Shown here piece by piece: positions 4,704-6,572 of a stretch of DNA of 6,572 nt. Where the stretch lies: the NCBI GenBank assembly GCA_945861995.1, contig CAMAWZ010000134.1, forward strand, positions 1 through 6,572, in the 5' to 3' direction. Position 1 is the first letter of the stretch, and each line of letters opens with the position of its first letter. The notes under the pieces are model-generated. The model searched no databases. It was given only the letters and a program-made list of their open reading frames with translations, and was not told the origin of the DNA. A program made the position numbers and the translations under genes. The stretch comes from Pseudorhodobacter antarcticus (GTDB lineage: Bacteria > Pseudomonadota > Alphaproteobacteria > Rhodobacterales > Rhodobacteraceae).

Positions 4704-6572
4704 GTGAGCACCGAAACCGTCACGCCAATGATGGCCCAATACCTTGAGATAAAGGCGCAAATGCCTGATGCGCTGTTGTTTTATCGGATGGGCGATTTTT
4801 ATGAGATTTTTTTTGACGACGCCATTGCAGCGGCGGCGGCGCTGGACATTACCCTAACCAAGCGCGGAATGCATAAAGGCGAGCCGATTTCGATGTGCGG
4901 CGTGCCCTATCATGCCGCCGAAGGCTATCTGCAACAGCTTATCCGCAAAGGCTTTCGCGTGGCGATTGCCGAACAGATGGAAGACCCCGCCGAGGCGAAA
5001 AAGCGCGGCTATAAATCTGTGGTGCGGCGCGAAATTGTGCGTCTTGTCACCCCTGGCACGCTGACAGAGGAAGCGCTGCTGGATGCCCGCAAGCATAATT
5101 TTCTGGGCGCCTATGCATCGGTGCGGGGCGAATCGGCGCTGGCGTGGTGTGATGTATCAACAGGCGCGCTGCACGTATCTGCCTGCCCCATCGTGCGGCT
5201 TGGGCCCGAACTTGCGCGGCTTTGCCCCAGTGAAATGCTGCTGATCGAGGACGAGGATGACACCATTCGAACGATTGCGATTGAGGCGGGCGCAGCGGTA
5301 ACCGACCTTTCCCGTGCCAGCTTTGATTCAGGTTCCGCCGAAAAGCGGCTTTGCGCGGCATTCAAAGTGGCGTCGCTGGATGCGTTTGGCCAGTTGGATC
5401 GGGCCGAAGTTTCGGCGCTGGGTGCTGTTTTGGATTACATCTCGCTCACCCAGCGCGGCCAACTGCCCCTGATACGCCCACCCGTGCAGGAAAAACTGGG
5501 CGGCACGATGATGATTGATGCCGCGACACGGCGCAATTTAGAATTGGTTCAATCGCTCAGCGGGGGTCGGGAAGGATCGCTTTTATCGGTGGTTGACCGC
5601 ACAATTACAGCGGCAGGTGGCAGGCTGCTGGAACGGCGACTTGCGAACCCATCATGCGATTTGGCGCTGATTCAAACGCGCCATGCTGGAGTCGCCCAAT
5701 TTGTCGAAAGCCCCGCCCAGCGCGATGCGCTGCGCCTGTTGATGCGCGGCGTCCCAGACATGGAGCGCGCGCTTTCCCGACTTGCGCTTGGCCGTGGTGG
5801 GCCGCGCGATTTGGGCGCAGTGCGCGATGGTTTGGATGCGGCGCAGCGCGTGCATTCTGCCTTGTCATCGCCCGAAAAGGCCCTGATCGCTGGGGCAGAC
5901 CTGTATACCGAACTTAACGAAACGCTTGTCACTGATCTGCCGCTGTTCGCGCGCGATGGCGGTTTTGTGGCAGATGGGTATGACCCCGATTTGGACGAAG
6001 CCCGCCGTATGCGGGACGATGGGCGCGGGATTATCATCAACCTTGAAAGCGGGTATGTGCAAGAAACAGGCGTGCAAAGTCTGAAGATCAAGCACAATAA
6101 TGTGCTGGGCTATTTCATTGAAACCACGGCTGCGCACGGCGCGCGAATGATGGCGCCGCCGCTGAACGCGCGGTTTATCCACCGCCAAACCACCGCCAGC
6201 CAAGTGCGCTTTACCACGGTCGAGTTGTCAAACTTGGAAACGCAAATCATGAACGCGGGCGCGCGGGCGATTGAAATTGAACAGGTGCATTTCGCGCGCC
6301 TAAGCGATGACGTGCTGCAAAACGCCGCCATGATTGCAGAGGTGACCCGGATTTTGGCCGAAATTGATCTGGCCACCGCTTGGGCCGAAATGGCGGCTGA
6401 AAAGGCGTGGAAGCGGCCAGTTTTGGACAATTCCTGTGCCTTTATCATCGAAGATGGGCGCCACCCTGTGGTGGAATACGCAATTGAGCGAACGCGGCGC
6501 GGCGCCTTTGTGCCAAATTCTTGCGATTTATCCAGCGGCGATAACCCTGCAATTTGGCTGCTAACTGGGCCA
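4704..6572 (+). CDS. mutS: DNA mismatch repair protein MutS, N-terminal 623 residues (cut by window end)
   Basis: The frame is open without a stop from GTG 4704 to the last base, giving 623 codons. Residues 26-37 (FYRMGDFYEIFF) are the mismatch-reading motif, with Phe32 and Glu34 as the F-x-E pair that stacks on and contacts the mispaired base. MCGVPYHAAEGYLQQLI follows in the same N-terminal domain. The connector, lever and clamp domains come next, including GYFIET, typical of the core. GRHPVVE (585-591) opens the ATPase domain, and the window ends at LLTGP (619-623), the first residues of Walker A (TGPNMxGKST). The rest of the ATPase lies outside, so it cannot be judged. MutS binds mismatches as a dimer and recruits MutL. 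The GTG start is set by AGGGGA at 4693-4698; the start-stop ATGTGA overlaps it. The gene lies 64 bp after msrA on the same strand. Confidence 0.96.
   Translation, partial: MSTETVTPMMAQYLEIKAQMPDALLFYRMGDFYEIFFDDAIAAAAALDITLTKRGMHKGEPISMCGVPYHAAEGYLQQLIRKGFRVAIAEQMEDPAEAKKRGYKSVVRREIVRLVTPGTLTEEALLDARKHNFLGAYASVRGESALAWCDVSTGALHVSACPIVRLGPELARLCPSEMLLIEDEDDTIRTIAIEAGAAVTDLSRASFDSGSAEKRLCAAFKVASLDAFGQLDRAEVSALGAVLDYISLTQRGQLPLIRPPVQEKLGGTMMIDAATRRNLELVQSLSGGREGSLLSVVDRTITAAGGRLLERRLANPSCDLALIQTRHAGVAQFVESPAQRDALRLLMRGVPDMERALSRLALGRGGPRDLGAVRDGLDAAQRVHSALSSPEKALIAGADLYTELNETLVTDLPLFARDGGFVADGYDPDLDEARRMRDDGRGIIINLESGYVQETGVQSLKIKHNNVLGYFIETTAAHGARMMAPPLNARFIHRQTTASQVRFTTVELSNLETQIMNAGARAIEIEQVHFARLSDDVLQNAAMIAEVTRILAEIDLATAWAEMAAEKAWKRPVLDNSCAFIIEDGRHPVVEYAIERTRRGAFVPNSCDLSSGDNPAIWLLTGP

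Noticed and set aside
5047..6448. Several 70-140-codon minus-strand frames opposite mutS
   Set aside because: mutS is continuous across the whole stretch and these frames are typical shadows in G+C-rich coding DNA.

Overview
The window looks like chromosomal DNA of an alphaproteobacterium, most likely of the Rhodobacterales / Roseobacter type. This rests on the protein sequences (ArgG, IlvA N-terminus, MsrA, MutS), on moderately high G+C (about 60% by hand count in sampled argG lines), and on CTTGC-like -35 elements. It is inferred from recall, not from a search.

Layout. Bases 1-115 (minus) are the first 38 codons of ilvA, threonine ammonia-lyase, cut by the window edge. A 101-bp divergent spacer leads to argG (217-1446, plus), argininosuccinate synthase. 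Convergent to argG, and sharing its stop codon bases, is a NYN-domain protein gene (1443-2069, minus). This gene and the 200-bp spacer behind it (2070-2269) are clearly poorer in G+C (about 48% and about 40% by hand count), which suggests an accessory insertion. Next come two translationally coupled minus-strand genes, transcribed from 3912 down to 2270: a class IV PLP aminotransferase (BCAT-like) and a P-loop sulfotransferase-like protein. Divergent from them is msrA (4025-4639, plus), a methionine sulfoxide reductase with a signal peptide. mutS (from 4704, plus) follows and runs off the window just as its Walker A motif begins.

How the genes work together. Most are housekeeping: amino-acid biosynthesis (ilvA, argG), repair of oxidised protein (msrA) and DNA mismatch repair (mutS). 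The least understood part is the aminotransferase-sulfotransferase pair. The two overlap by ATGA and, from recall, correspond to the two halves of plant 'branched-chain-amino-acid aminotransferase-like' fusion proteins. The aminotransferase also seems to lack the usual glutamate that contacts the PLP pyridine nitrogen. That pair is the best candidate here for an undescribed system. The NYN gene is the second point of interest. No RNA genes, CRISPR arrays, insertion sequences or convincing rho-independent terminators were seen.
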